From the IMG/VR virus record IMGVR_UViG_3300030106_003528, positions 1 through 21,855 of that record: a stretch of 21,855 bases of DNA; one strand, written 5' to 3'. The stretch comes from a virus. Under the pieces are notes generated by a model, which was given only the letters and a program-made list of their open reading frames with translations, made no database searches and was not told the origin of the DNA. The position numbers and the translations under genes were made by a program. Positions 8,071 through 16,015 of the stretch are shown piece by piece. Every line of letters starts with the position of its first letter. Position 1 is the stretch's first letter.

Positions 8071-9395
8071 TATGCCTCCGCTGGTAATATTAACTCAACA
8101 TTGTATTTCATGTTGAAATTATTTACATCCTGTTGTGTTTGAATAGTTGCAAAATCTTCTAAAGCTTCTGGGCTAGTGGCTATTAATCTTACTATATCAT
8201 CACCTATTTCTTTTGGTAGTCTAGCTCTTAATGTATTAAAATCTATATTAGGTGTTTCAGCTGCGGTCATTACATCACCACCACTTTGATACTCAACTCT
8301 ACCACCATCAGCTAACATTAACGATGGTAAAAACTTTCCTGTTTCTAAATAATAATTTACTGCTTCATCAATTTTTTGTTGTTGTATTAATTTTTCAGAC
8401 TCATTAAGACCCTCTTTTTCCATTTCTATAAACTCTTCTGTTTTTTCTAATCTTTTTTTAATTCTAGTTCTTAAATCTGTTATAAAATTTGGATCTTTTA
8501 ATAATGCATCAGCAAAAGGTTTTGTATTTTTACTGTTTCTTAAATACTCTAGCACTGTTGTTTTTTCTTTTAATGCTTGCTCATCTTCAATTGTTTTTTC
8601 TTTTTTATTTTGTAATTCAAATATTTCACCCATTATTTGTGTTATCTTATTAGCAACTTCTAATTTTTCAAATGGTCGACCGCTTTTATCTGCTTTTGAA
8701 GGACCATAATTTTCTAAGTTTTTGTACACATCTGCAGCTTTTACAATTACATTCTCTTGTTTTTCTTTGTCAAACAACGTTAAAAGTTGTTGACTATCTT
8801 TTAATTTTTCAGCTGCTTGTTTCTTTTCAAATCTTCTATCATCTAAACCTGCTGATAAAAATACGTTAAATAAATCTGCTTCTTTTTCTTCTTGTGTTTT
8901 TGCTCTTTCATCTCTTGTTTTAAATAATTGCCTTGCAGGTTCTTCTGCTGCCCCTGCTGCTGTTGCAAATAAACCAGATAAACCATCTCCCATAGGTCTT
9001 GCTGTAGCAAGATTAAGACCAAAAGGTATTAAGAATCTAGATAATTCTTGTCTACCTGTTAATCTATTGTCACCAGCAATCTCTCCTGATTTAGCTCTAG
9101 CCATTGCTATAGCATCTTCTAAACTTGTTCCACCACCAACAGCTGTATCTCCTGTTGATTGCATTGTGTTTATACCTTCATTTGTATTAAACTGTCCTCT
9201 ATTTTTTGCTCCTTCTAAAAATACACTCATAGCAGCGTCTTTTAAATTTGCTGCATTTTGTACTAATCTATCCGCTTCAAATTGATTTACTATACCTGCT
9301 TTATTGTATTGTTGTCTTGGTTTATCTAAACCAGATGTGATGCCTTCTGCTGCACCACCCATTCTAAACATAGGTCTTCTTAATATTCTATTCAT
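8070..9395 (-). CDS. Probable internal virion protein with Gly-rich 'ADGG' motifs
   Basis: The 441-residue protein begins with MNRILRRPMFRMGGAAEGI, a basic, Gly-containing N-terminus that I recognise from uncharacterised structural genes of marine phages. Residues about 120-150 are hydrophobic/Gly-Ala rich (FLIPFGLNLATARPMGDGL, then LFATAAGAAEE). A long charged helical section follows (about 160-350; coiled coil expected). A short LADGGRVEYQSGGDV motif lies near residue 358-372, echoing ADGG/AEGG motifs in the 493-aa protein two genes upstream. Its place between two other probable ejection proteins suggests the same role. AGAGG precedes the start, which overlaps the previous stop (TAATG). No enzymatic motif is visible. 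Confidence 0.6.
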   Translation of the reverse strand: MNRILRRPMFRMGGAAEGITSGLDKPRQQYNKAGIVNQFEADRLVQNAANLKDAAMSVFLEGAKNRGQFNTNEGINTMQSTGDTAVGGGTSLEDAIAMARAKSGEIAGDNRLTGRQELSRFLIPFGLNLATARPMGDGLSGLFATAAGAAEEPARQLFKTRDERAKTQEEKEADLFNVFLSAGLDDRRFEKKQAAEKLKDSQQLLTLFDKEKQENVIVKAADVYKNLENYGPSKADKSGRPFEKLEVANKITQIMGEIFELQNKKEKTIEDEQALKEKTTVLEYLRNSKNTKPFADALLKDPNFITDLRTRIKKRLEKTEEFIEMEKEGLNESEKLIQQQKIDEAVNYYLETGKFLPSLMLADGGRVEYQSGGDVMTAAETPNIDFNTLRARLPKEIGDDIVRLIATSPEALEDFATIQTQQDVNNFNMKYNVELILPAEA

Positions 9396-10498
9396 TAACG
9401 ACCTCTACCTAAATAAGCTCCTGCTAATGTAGTTCCGATACCAAGTGCTGTTTGTAAAGGTGTAGGGTTAGGAACATTTGTTGCAACCGTTCCTAGTCCT
9501 CTTGCACCACCCATGATACCTGTTGTTATATCAGCAAAATTTCCTAATTGTTCTTGTGGTAAGAATGCTGCTTGTCTTGTTGCTTCTCTTGTTGCATCAA
9601 GTTCAGCTTGTCTTTGCGCCTGGTTCAGTGCGCCCAACTGACCTAAACGTGCTAAATTTTGTCCTGCTAAACCTGTTGCTGCTTGTCCAAAGGCAGCTTG
9701 TTGTCCTCCAAGCCCAGATCTAAATGAACCTAAACCTTGTGTTGCTTGCGCTAAACCAAATCTATTTGCTATGTCCTGTTGTCTAGCAGCTTGTGCTTGA
9801 TCAAATCCTTGTTGCAAGAGTCCTGCTTGTAATAATGCACGTTCTCTTGCCGCCCCCGTACCAAACTCGGCGAGTTGTACGCCCGCTCGACCTGCGCCGA
9901 GCACACCCAATTTTGCTTGTTGATCTCGTATACTTTGTTCTTGTATAGCTCTGTTACGATCAAACTCTGCTAATGTAGCATCAATTACTTGTGATTGGTA
10001 TGGTGACATGAAATCTTGAACACCTTGTTGAAAAGATTGTGCGCCTGTTCCAACTCCTGTTAATTGTCCAAGGGCCAAGGTCCCTAGACCAGAGGCAAGA
10101 GTTGTTTGTGTTTGTGCACTATCTAAAAATGGTTGAAAGCCTGCAATACCTGTTGTGCCAGCCTGTGCCCGAGCTATTGCTTGTGCATCTTTTTGTAGTT
10201 GATCTTGTTCTGCCACTTGTGGTGCAAGGCCTTGCAAAGCTAATTGTCTTTGATCAAAACCTAATGCTGCTCTTTGTTGAGCATCAAATAAACCTTGTCT
10301 TGCTTCAAATTGTTCTTGTGTTTCAAAATCTTGTTTTTGCGCTAAGGGTAAACCTGCTTGTTGTGCGGCTTTTTGAAAGGCACCTAATCCTTGTGTTACA
10401 ACAGGGACTTGTTGTTGAGCTAACGTTTGTTCTGCTAACGCTTTTCCTATATCTTCGACAAAAGGTGCTGGTCTTGATACTGTAGTTTCTACTGCCAT
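9395..10498 (-). CDS. Ala/Gln-rich helical protein, probable internal/ejection protein
   Basis: The 367 residues are extremely rich in Ala, Gln, Gly and Leu (for example AEQTLAQQQVPVV, LLQQGFDQAQAARQQDIANR) and should be nearly all helical, with heptad-like Q/A repeats. A MSPYQSQVIDATLAEFDRNR segment near residue 160-180 is followed by a Gly-rich turn LGVLGAGRAGVQLAE at about 197-211; this pair is a recurring feature of marine podovirus virion proteins. The C-terminus has GIMGGARGLGTVA and GTTLAGAYLGRGR, weakly hydrophobic. The composition resembles T7 gp14-like or P22 gp7/gp20-like ejected proteins; that assignment is by analogy. A short stretch at 9837-9908 is far richer in GC than the rest of the gene. 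Start and end both lie in TAATG overlaps. Confidence 0.6.
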   Translation of the reverse strand: MAVETTVSRPAPFVEDIGKALAEQTLAQQQVPVVTQGLGAFQKAAQQAGLPLAQKQDFETQEQFEARQGLFDAQQRAALGFDQRQLALQGLAPQVAEQDQLQKDAQAIARAQAGTTGIAGFQPFLDSAQTQTTLASGLGTLALGQLTGVGTGAQSFQQGVQDFMSPYQSQVIDATLAEFDRNRAIQEQSIRDQQAKLGVLGAGRAGVQLAEFGTGAARERALLQAGLLQQGFDQAQAARQQDIANRFGLAQATQGLGSFRSGLGGQQAAFGQAATGLAGQNLARLGQLGALNQAQRQAELDATREATRQAAFLPQEQLGNFADITTGIMGGARGLGTVATNVPNPTPLQTALGIGTTLAGAYLGRGR

Positions 10499-11979
10499 TA
10501 TATGACTTCTCCTAATCTTTGTGATGTTTGAAACATTTCTCTAGCGCCTTTTAAGCCTTGCGATTCTTCTGATACGTCACCTCCGGCTTCGAGGTTTTTC
10601 ATCATGTTATACATAACTTCTGCGCCTTTGTCCACATTTCCATCACCTGCATTTCTTACAGCGTCAGCTGTAAATACAAACTCATTCTTGCTTAATCTTG
10701 CAGGTACATCATCTGCTTTTTCCATTCTACCTATTGGTACAAATCCACCTTCAGCTCTTAAATCCATTTCTTGCCCATCCATATCTAATAGCGGCATAGT
10801 TTTTTTAGCCACAGGTTCTTTAGATCCTTCTTGATATCCTGCTCTCATTAAACCACCTTCTGCTGCTAATCTGTAAAATGGTTGAGCATTAGTATCTAGC
10901 CTTGGCCCTTCTGCTAAATCTATATTTTCATCTTGTTTTGGTTCATTTAAACCTAATATTTCACCTACAAAAGGTGCCGATGTAAGAGCGGCTATAATAC
11001 CTTTATCTGTAAGTCCACCACCTTCTTTAATAAAAAAATCTTTTAAAGCAGAACTCTTTAAAAAACCTGCTCCAGCTTTGTTTTTAAAAGGACCTAAGCC
11101 TAAACCATAAGAACCCGCAGCTGCAAATAAAGCAGCTTTACCTATTGGTGATTTTGCAACTTTTTTAACTGCTCTTGTTACACCTTTTAAACTTTTCTTA
11201 ATTCCTTTAACAATACCTCCTACAAAAAATTCATCTCTCATTGCAAGATCTGTAAGTCCTCCTTGAATCATTGGAGCGTCTTCAGGCATACCACCGTCAG
11301 CCATAATTCTAAAAAATCTTGTTGGATCTGGTTCTTCTATTTCGTCCTCGTTTGTTTCGTTTTGATTCTGTGCTATTGATTGTAAAGGTAATATAAATGG
11401 ATTATCATCTCTTCTATTATCTATCGGGTTACCAAAAGCATCTATATTTCCATCCATTCTAGATCGCAGATAATTTTGATATGCATTTTCTAATTCTGTT
11501 GGAGTAAAATTCTTAAGGTTTGCAAAATTTAATCCAGGTATTTTACCTGCTCTAATTACGTCTTCAAAAAATTTTCTATTTCTTGTAGTTGTAAAATCAG
11601 ACAGTTTTTGTATGGGTGATTTAAAAAATCTAAAAATACCAAGAGGTGGTGTTTTTACTCTTGGTTTAAATTCTTGAAAGTCTCTTAACATTTGTTCTGT
11701 TTGAGTTAATGGAACTTGATCAATAGTTTCATAATCTTCATCACCTAATATACCTAAAGCTACTTTAGTATTATAGTCTTGTAGTGGAGTGCTTCTATCA
11801 TCTACACCTCCACTAGGATCAGGTCTTGTACTTGATGTTGGTTTTCCTGCAGCTTTAGCTTCTTCATTTCTTGCTTTTTCGGCTCTGGCTGCATCATCAC
11901 CACGATACCCAGGTCTTTTTTTACCTTTCATCGGTGGATTTACTAATTGTTTGAATTGTTGTGCGTTTGTAATGGCCAT
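10498..11979 (-). CDS. Structural protein with Gly-rich motifs and 'SKNEFVFTADAVRNAG' C-terminal motif
   Basis: The 493-residue protein is modular. Residues 1-75 are charged and probably disordered. Residues about 226-245 hold MADGGMPEDAPMIQGGL, residues about 255-290 a Lys-rich then hydrophobic segment (KGIKKSLKGVTRAVKKVAK, then KAALFAAAGSYGLGLG) that could touch membrane or DNA, and about 380 AEGGLMRAGYQEG. Near 423-470 is DDVPARLSKNEFVFTADAV followed by YNMMKNLEAGG, a motif I know from many uncharacterised structural genes of marine phages. Its location at the head of the ejection-type cluster suggests an internal virion or head-tail role. No good Shine-Dalgarno is near the start, which follows the stop of the 59-aa gene by 9 nt. 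The end overlaps the next start (TAATG). Confidence 0.62.
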   Translation of the reverse strand: MAITNAQQFKQLVNPPMKGKKRPGYRGDDAARAEKARNEEAKAAGKPTSSTRPDPSGGVDDRSTPLQDYNTKVALGILGDEDYETIDQVPLTQTEQMLRDFQEFKPRVKTPPLGIFRFFKSPIQKLSDFTTTRNRKFFEDVIRAGKIPGLNFANLKNFTPTELENAYQNYLRSRMDGNIDAFGNPIDNRRDDNPFILPLQSIAQNQNETNEDEIEEPDPTRFFRIMADGGMPEDAPMIQGGLTDLAMRDEFFVGGIVKGIKKSLKGVTRAVKKVAKSPIGKAALFAAAGSYGLGLGPFKNKAGAGFLKSSALKDFFIKEGGGLTDKGIIAALTSAPFVGEILGLNEPKQDENIDLAEGPRLDTNAQPFYRLAAEGGLMRAGYQEGSKEPVAKKTMPLLDMDGQEMDLRAEGGFVPIGRMEKADDVPARLSKNEFVFTADAVRNAGDGNVDKGAEVMYNMMKNLEAGGDVSEESQGLKGAREMFQTSQRLGEVI

Positions 11980-11988
11980 TTATCTATT

Positions 11989-12168
11989 CTATTTTGTTTC
12001 TCCAAATAAATCAAGGCTAGGCATGATGAGTTTAACATCTTTTCTAATATCAGATTCTGGCACTCCTTTAGCCTTCCAATCAGCATCATCCTTATATTCT
12101 TCGCCTGTTTTCATATTTGTTATTGTTGTTATAATCTCTTTTGGTTCTATTACTGGTAGATCTTTCAT
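11989..12168 (-). CDS. Small conserved hypothetical protein (59 aa)
   Basis: ATG at 12168 opens 59 residues ending at TAG 11991-11989. The protein is soluble and charged, with a beta-like start (LPVIEPKEIITTITNM), an acidic/aromatic middle (GEEYKDDADWKAKGVPESDI) and LIMPSLDLFGETK at the end. I do not recognise it. It is accepted as a gene because its start overlaps the preceding stop by one base (TAATG), with AAGGAG about 11 nt upstream, and because it fills what would otherwise be a 189-nt gap in a gap-free operon. It could be a small assembly factor or connector of the hub/ejection machinery, purely by position. Confidence 0.62.
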   Translation of the reverse strand: MKDLPVIEPKEIITTITNMKTGEEYKDDADWKAKGVPESDIRKDVKLIMPSLDLFGETK

Positions 12169-12497
12169 TATGTTGTTATCTCCTTTTTAATGTTTAAGTA
12201 GCTAACCGCTACATCAAATGAATTTGTGTTACTTGATTGCACAGTTAGAGTATTACCACCCTCAACTACTAATGGTTGAGAAAGTAATTCTGTTGTAGTG
12301 TTAGCAGTTAAAGCTGCTGATTTTATAGCTGTAATACTATTATTTGTTACTGTTACCGTGGGTGTGCCTTCTGATGTAACTAATATAGATTTAATTACAT
12401 ATGTTTCACTTACCAAAGGATTGCCAGTTCCAAAAGGATTTATAGCACTTCCTGATGTACTATTGTCTGTTCCTACAAATTTAAATTGATTAGCCAT
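12168..12497 (-). CDS. Small beta-sandwich virion protein (109 aa)
   Basis: The protein is Ser/Thr/Val-rich with a regular alternation of beta strands: YVIKSILVT, TVTVTNN, IKSAALTANTTTELL, PLVVEGGNTLTVQSS, DVAVSYLNI. The same strand order and key residues (SI.V.N, LTANT/VPADA, EGG/EEGD, V.(V/I).Y) occur in the 121-aa protein at 20000-20365, so the two probably share a fold. Such small all-beta proteins in phage structural operons are often head decoration or tail accessory proteins; that is inference. No Shine-Dalgarno is visible at the start, which overlaps the stop of the 54-aa gene (TAATG), so translation is probably coupled. Confidence 0.68.
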   Translation of the reverse strand: MANQFKFVGTDNSTSGSAINPFGTGNPLVSETYVIKSILVTSEGTPTVTVTNNSITAIKSAALTANTTTELLSQPLVVEGGNTLTVQSSNTNSFDVAVSYLNIKKEITT

Positions 12498-12661
12498 TAG
12501 TTAATAAAAAAGTTAAACGCTTCTATCTCTTCTTTTAAATCCTCTTGATATGTTGAGTTAAGTTTTTCTACAATTGCATCAAGATCTCTTACTTGAGCCT
12601 CTGCAGTTTGTAGATCATATTCTTGTGATGGTCTAGTTATTACTTGTGCAATTTTTGCCAT
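12497..12661 (-). CDS. Tiny helical phage protein (54 aa)
   Basis: ATG at 12661 opens 54 residues ending at TAA 12499-12497. It is acidic and helical (EYDLQTAEAQVRDLDAIVEK, EDLKEEIEAF) with a hydrophobic FNFFIN end. I do not recognise a family. The case for a real gene is a good GGGAG about 7 nt before the start, one-base TAATG overlaps at both ends, and a full-length open frame exactly filling the gap between the hub-like gene and the beta-sandwich gene. A role as a small tail-assembly factor is conceivable from position only. Confidence 0.65.
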   Translation of the reverse strand: MAKIAQVITRPSQEYDLQTAEAQVRDLDAIVEKLNSTYQEDLKEEIEAFNFFIN

Positions 12662-14868
12662 TATCTTCTCCCGTCTACTTGTGTATCTAATCTAAAAGTT
12701 CCTAATTTCCAACTTTGACTAGCTGCTGTGTTTTCTATTTTTAATGCTATTGCTCTTGCTCTAGCACGTGTATCTATTTTTTGTGTAGCAGATGTAATAT
12801 CAAAAGGTCCAAGTGCTGAGCTAGCTGCTGTATCATTAGGAAAATTTCTTAAATTTAAAGTTATTCTAGTTGCTCCTGTTTGTGATATAAAATCAGGTAT
12901 AAATCTTCTAATCTTCATTAAAAATTCACCATCCCCTCTAAATGTTGCAACACCTGTCGTTTGACCTAAAGCACTTCTTTGTTGAGTAATATCAAAATCT
13001 CCTGATGTAATATTTGCAGTTATAGCTGAGATTGTACCATTTTTATTTTGGTCAGTGCCTGTTTCATGTTCATAGTATGCAGTTCTACCTTCTGTGTTGC
13101 CCACGACATCAAAAGATGTATCAGTGTCTGCATCGTATTCTAATGCATGTGGTAAACCAAACACAGCAGAATCACGCCACATTGTTCTAGCTAAACTACC
13201 AACTGTCCATACTGGTCTTTGTGCTGATGAATCAAAATAATTATAACACACCATTCTATTTACAACACTAGATCCTGTTTCTGGATAAAACCACATAACC
13301 TCACCAAATAAATTATTTAATCCTGCTGATACCATTTGATTACCAGATTCTAAATTTATACTATCATAAACAAAGTCTTCTACTAAACATGGTAGTGACT
13401 CTAATTTACCAGCATATCTAAAGAAACCATTCTCTGACATCCAATACGCAGCACCATCAACTTCTACACATGCGTTCTGTCCAACAAGTCCACAGTTAGT
13501 TCCGACTTGCGCAAATGCAAATGTAAATGGTTGACCAACAAAACGTTGCGTGAATAATGCGGTGTCAGTCCAAACATAAATTGCATCTCTACCTCTGATA
13601 GCTCCTCTGATCTGTGATCCGTCGGCCAGTCTTTGTGTGCCGGCTGTGTTAGTTGCTGTGGGTGTGTACGTATTTATATCTTCTTGGTCAGAGAATCTTA
13701 TAAACATATCATCTTGAGTTCCTGTATCTCCAATAGTTGTTTCTGTTCCAAAAAATACTAAGTGTCTATCTGGTGTTGATACTAACATGTGTCTTGATGC
13801 AGTCGGTGCACCAGTTATGATTGTAGCTCTTGTATCTGTTGCATTTGATAAACTAGAGTCCCAAGAAAAAACAGCACTGTCATGAATTAAACAAATTGCT
13901 TTATCACCAAAATTATCTAATGACCACATTCCTGGTTCGAGGACCAAGTCCCCTGATGCAGCTTCACCCCATGCAACAAAGTCAGATGTGTTTGTAACAG
14001 TATCTCCACTATTATGCGCTGCTCTTGTTGTGTTTCTAACATTTCTTGTAATACCTGTTAAATCATTTCCTGATACTCCTGTATAAGATATTTCTTCTGT
14101 TCCTACTTTTATAAAGTTTGTTCCAGAACTTGGAAAGTTAGTAGTGCTTGTTAATGTAATTGAAGTCCCTGATCCACCAGTACCATTAGCATCATTTAAT
14201 AACGCACCATTTAATGTTGTCGTGATTGCAGATGTGTCTTCTCCACCCCAAGATCCAAGACCCCAACCAAAACCTTTTGCTTGAACAGCTGGACCTACAG
14301 TGTAATATTTTTGAATTCTTATACCTCCTGATGTTGTAGCACCAGATCCACTTTCATTAGAGGGCATTGTAATTGTAAGTGTTGTGTTAGTTGGTGTGGT
14401 TACAACCATAAATTTTTTATCATTAAAATCAGATGCACCAAAATTAGAATTAGTAATAGTTGAAAAATTATCCGCTAAAAAAATATCTCCAGGAATCATG
14501 TTGTGTGCACTAGAAAAAGTTATAGTTACAGTTGGTGATCCGTTGCTTGTGCTAAATGCACTTGTAAGAGTTGTGGTTGTTTGAATAGGATGTATGTCAT
14601 AAAATACTCCACCCGAGTATGCATATAAAATTCTATTTGTTCCAATAATTGCATATTTTCTACCTAGACTATTAACAAAATGATGCAGTCCTCTACCAGC
14701 TCCTGTTAATTCATTTTGCCCCGTCCCTCCTAACTGGCTCCAACCACCTATTTTTTCAGGTGTGCCATATCTAAATCTAACATTATCACAATCTACCCAT
14801 TGACCTTCTGCTCCTGTGGGTGTGATTTGTTTATTAATACCTGGTTGAAATCCTATTTTTTGTAACAT
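12661..14868 (-). CDS. Tail hub/nozzle-like structural protein
   Basis: The 735-residue protein starts with MLQKIGFQPGINKQITPTGA and continues with WVDCDNVRFRYGTPEKIGGW and a HHFVNSLGRKYAIIGTNRIL strand pair, the pattern of beta-propeller-like podovirus tail proteins comparable in role to P22 gp10 or T7 gp12; this is by pattern, not alignment. Two Thr/Ser/Gly-rich insertions interrupt it: about residues 95-180 (TVTITFSSAHNMIPGDIF) and about 218-293, which has the FIKVGTEEISYTGVSGN and RAAHNSGDTVTN signature seen as a mobile beta module in marine phage proteins. The C-terminal region (ALKIENTAASQSWKLGTFRL) is again beta-rich. It lies between the oxygenase block (41 nt) and the small assembly proteins. 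AAAGG lies only 2 nt from the start. Confidence 0.65.
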   Translation of the reverse strand: MLQKIGFQPGINKQITPTGAEGQWVDCDNVRFRYGTPEKIGGWSQLGGTGQNELTGAGRGLHHFVNSLGRKYAIIGTNRILYAYSGGVFYDIHPIQTTTTLTSAFSTSNGSPTVTITFSSAHNMIPGDIFLADNFSTITNSNFGASDFNDKKFMVVTTPTNTTLTITMPSNESGSGATTSGGIRIQKYYTVGPAVQAKGFGWGLGSWGGEDTSAITTTLNGALLNDANGTGGSGTSITLTSTTNFPSSGTNFIKVGTEEISYTGVSGNDLTGITRNVRNTTRAAHNSGDTVTNTSDFVAWGEAASGDLVLEPGMWSLDNFGDKAICLIHDSAVFSWDSSLSNATDTRATIITGAPTASRHMLVSTPDRHLVFFGTETTIGDTGTQDDMFIRFSDQEDINTYTPTATNTAGTQRLADGSQIRGAIRGRDAIYVWTDTALFTQRFVGQPFTFAFAQVGTNCGLVGQNACVEVDGAAYWMSENGFFRYAGKLESLPCLVEDFVYDSINLESGNQMVSAGLNNLFGEVMWFYPETGSSVVNRMVCYNYFDSSAQRPVWTVGSLARTMWRDSAVFGLPHALEYDADTDTSFDVVGNTEGRTAYYEHETGTDQNKNGTISAITANITSGDFDITQQRSALGQTTGVATFRGDGEFLMKIRRFIPDFISQTGATRITLNLRNFPNDTAASSALGPFDITSATQKIDTRARARAIALKIENTAASQSWKLGTFRLDTQVDGRR

Positions 14869-14909
14869 AACCTTTGTATAACAGACTATTTATGCGCTGT
14901 AAATATTGT

Positions 14910-15416
14910 CTATTTCTCTATGTAGTTAATATTAATCAAAATACGCCTATCTTGATCAGTTTGACTGACTGCTCTATGTTTTAAAGAAGCATCAAATATA
15001 ACTATTTTATTTTGAACAGAATCTACTTTTTCACCTCGTTCAAACTCGGTGTAACCATTATTAGTGTTGATATAGAATATAGCTGTCTTGTGATTATATT
15101 TATTTTCTCCGTCAGCATCATCTGTGTGATAACAAGACATATACGGCTCATGTTTTTTTACATACAAGTTTGCTCTCGCAAACATTAAAGATTTAACATT
15201 ATCTAATGAAAATAATAAGGGTTCCATAATGCTATCGTAATATCCAGATCTAGGTTGATTGTCTGAATAAAATAAATGAGAAAAATAAGGATCATCTTTT
15301 TGTCCTTTATTTTTAGTTTGAGAAGCTTGATAGAACCACGCAAAATTAGGAGAGGTAATTTCTCTAAATGTGCTTTCAAAAACGTTTGGTAATAAAAAAT
15401 TATCTATTGTTTTCAT
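14910..15416 (-). CDS. 2OG-Fe(II) oxygenase, sixth gene of the block
   Basis: The 168-residue protein has H97 and D99 (SCYHTDD) and H147 (LKHRAVS) as iron ligands and R157/R158 before ILININY for 2OG. It is the paralogue of the 161-aa oxygenase at 3075-3560, sharing the FSHLFYSD-type N-terminal segment, the RANLY segment before the HxD and the NGYTEFERGEK block. The start overlaps the preceding stop by 4 nt (ATGA) and lacks a Shine-Dalgarno, implying coupled translation. It ends the run of six oxygenases, 41 nt before the tail-hub gene. The substrate is unknown. Confidence 0.84.
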   Translation of the reverse strand: MKTIDNFLLPNVFESTFREITSPNFAWFYQASQTKNKGQKDDPYFSHLFYSDNQPRSGYYDSIMEPLLFSLDNVKSLMFARANLYVKKHEPYMSCYHTDDADGENKYNHKTAIFYINTNNGYTEFERGEKVDSVQNKIVIFDASLKHRAVSQTDQDRRILININYIEK

Positions 15417-16015
15417 TTAGGTGCCGGCTCTGGTTCTGCTTTTACTGTATAATTAGCTGCTACTGAAATACGCTCTATGTCTGATTTAAAAGGATAAACT
15501 AAATGTCTAAGTGATCCAGGAAACATAAAAAAATCTCCCTCGTTAGGAAAAAATGTTTTTTGATGTATGCTATATTTTGCTGGTTCTCCTGATAAGAATT
15601 GTATACAACCTGGTCCTGATGCAGTTCCAACGTATGCTTTATTTTCTTTTTTTAACTCTTCAGGAATATCTAAAAACAATACACTAGAAAAATCACATCC
15701 AGTATGTATATGTGGTGGATTAAACTCTCCTGCTTTCATATAATTAACCCAAGCAGAGGTTACAACAATGTCCGCACCTTTTTTAAAACTATACCACTCT
15801 TTAGCTGCTTGATTAAAATCACTTAAATAAGGTACCATTATTTCTAAATAATCTCTTAACTCTATTGTGTACTCGTGTTCTATAATACCTGCTAAAGATT
15901 TTCTATGATCTAGTTTTGGATCTTTACGACAAATACGTTTAAGTTTTTTTAAATGACCAGGTAATATTGTTGTATGAAATAGTAATGGACCCCAATAAAA
16001 AAATTGCCAACTCAT
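15413..16015 (-). CDS. 2OG-Fe(II) oxygenase-fold protein with HxH site, fifth gene of the block
   Basis: The 200-residue protein resembles the '2OG-FeII_Oxy_5' type of oxygenase: TSAWVNYMKAGEFNPPHIH, then a hydrophobic strand SSVLFLDIP, a GPGCIQFL strand, and GDFFMFPGSLRHLVYPF with ERISVAANY at the end. The likely metal residues are H102, H104 and H171, with R182 for 2OG. Where most relatives have HxD it shows HxH (HIHTGCD), so the acidic ligand is either D108 or missing; activity therefore needs checking. The C-terminus is a short Ala/Glu/Pro tail. The start overlaps the previous stop by 4 nt (ATGA) with only a weak TTAGAAA upstream. Confidence 0.8.
   Translation of the reverse strand: MSWQFFYWGPLLFHTTILPGHLKKLKRICRKDPKLDHRKSLAGIIEHEYTIELRDYLEIMVPYLSDFNQAAKEWYSFKKGADIVVTSAWVNYMKAGEFNPPHIHTGCDFSSVLFLDIPEELKKENKAYVGTASGPGCIQFLSGEPAKYSIHQKTFFPNEGDFFMFPGSLRHLVYPFKSDIERISVAANYTVKAEPEPAPK

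Noticed and set aside
9769-9963. Minus-strand open frame of 64 codons within the Ala/Gln-rich gene
   Set aside because: It is out of frame with the well-supported 367-aa gene, has no start signal and no recognisable product.
10039-10485. Plus-strand open frame opposite the Ala/Gln-rich gene
   Set aside because: The Leu/Val-rich product is the expected antisense of Gln/Ala codons; no ribosome site or neighbour supports it.
14869-14909. TTTACA-N17-TATACA on the minus strand ahead of the tail-hub gene
   Set aside because: The -10 match is only four of six and would start transcription at the ATG itself; not enough to call a promoter.
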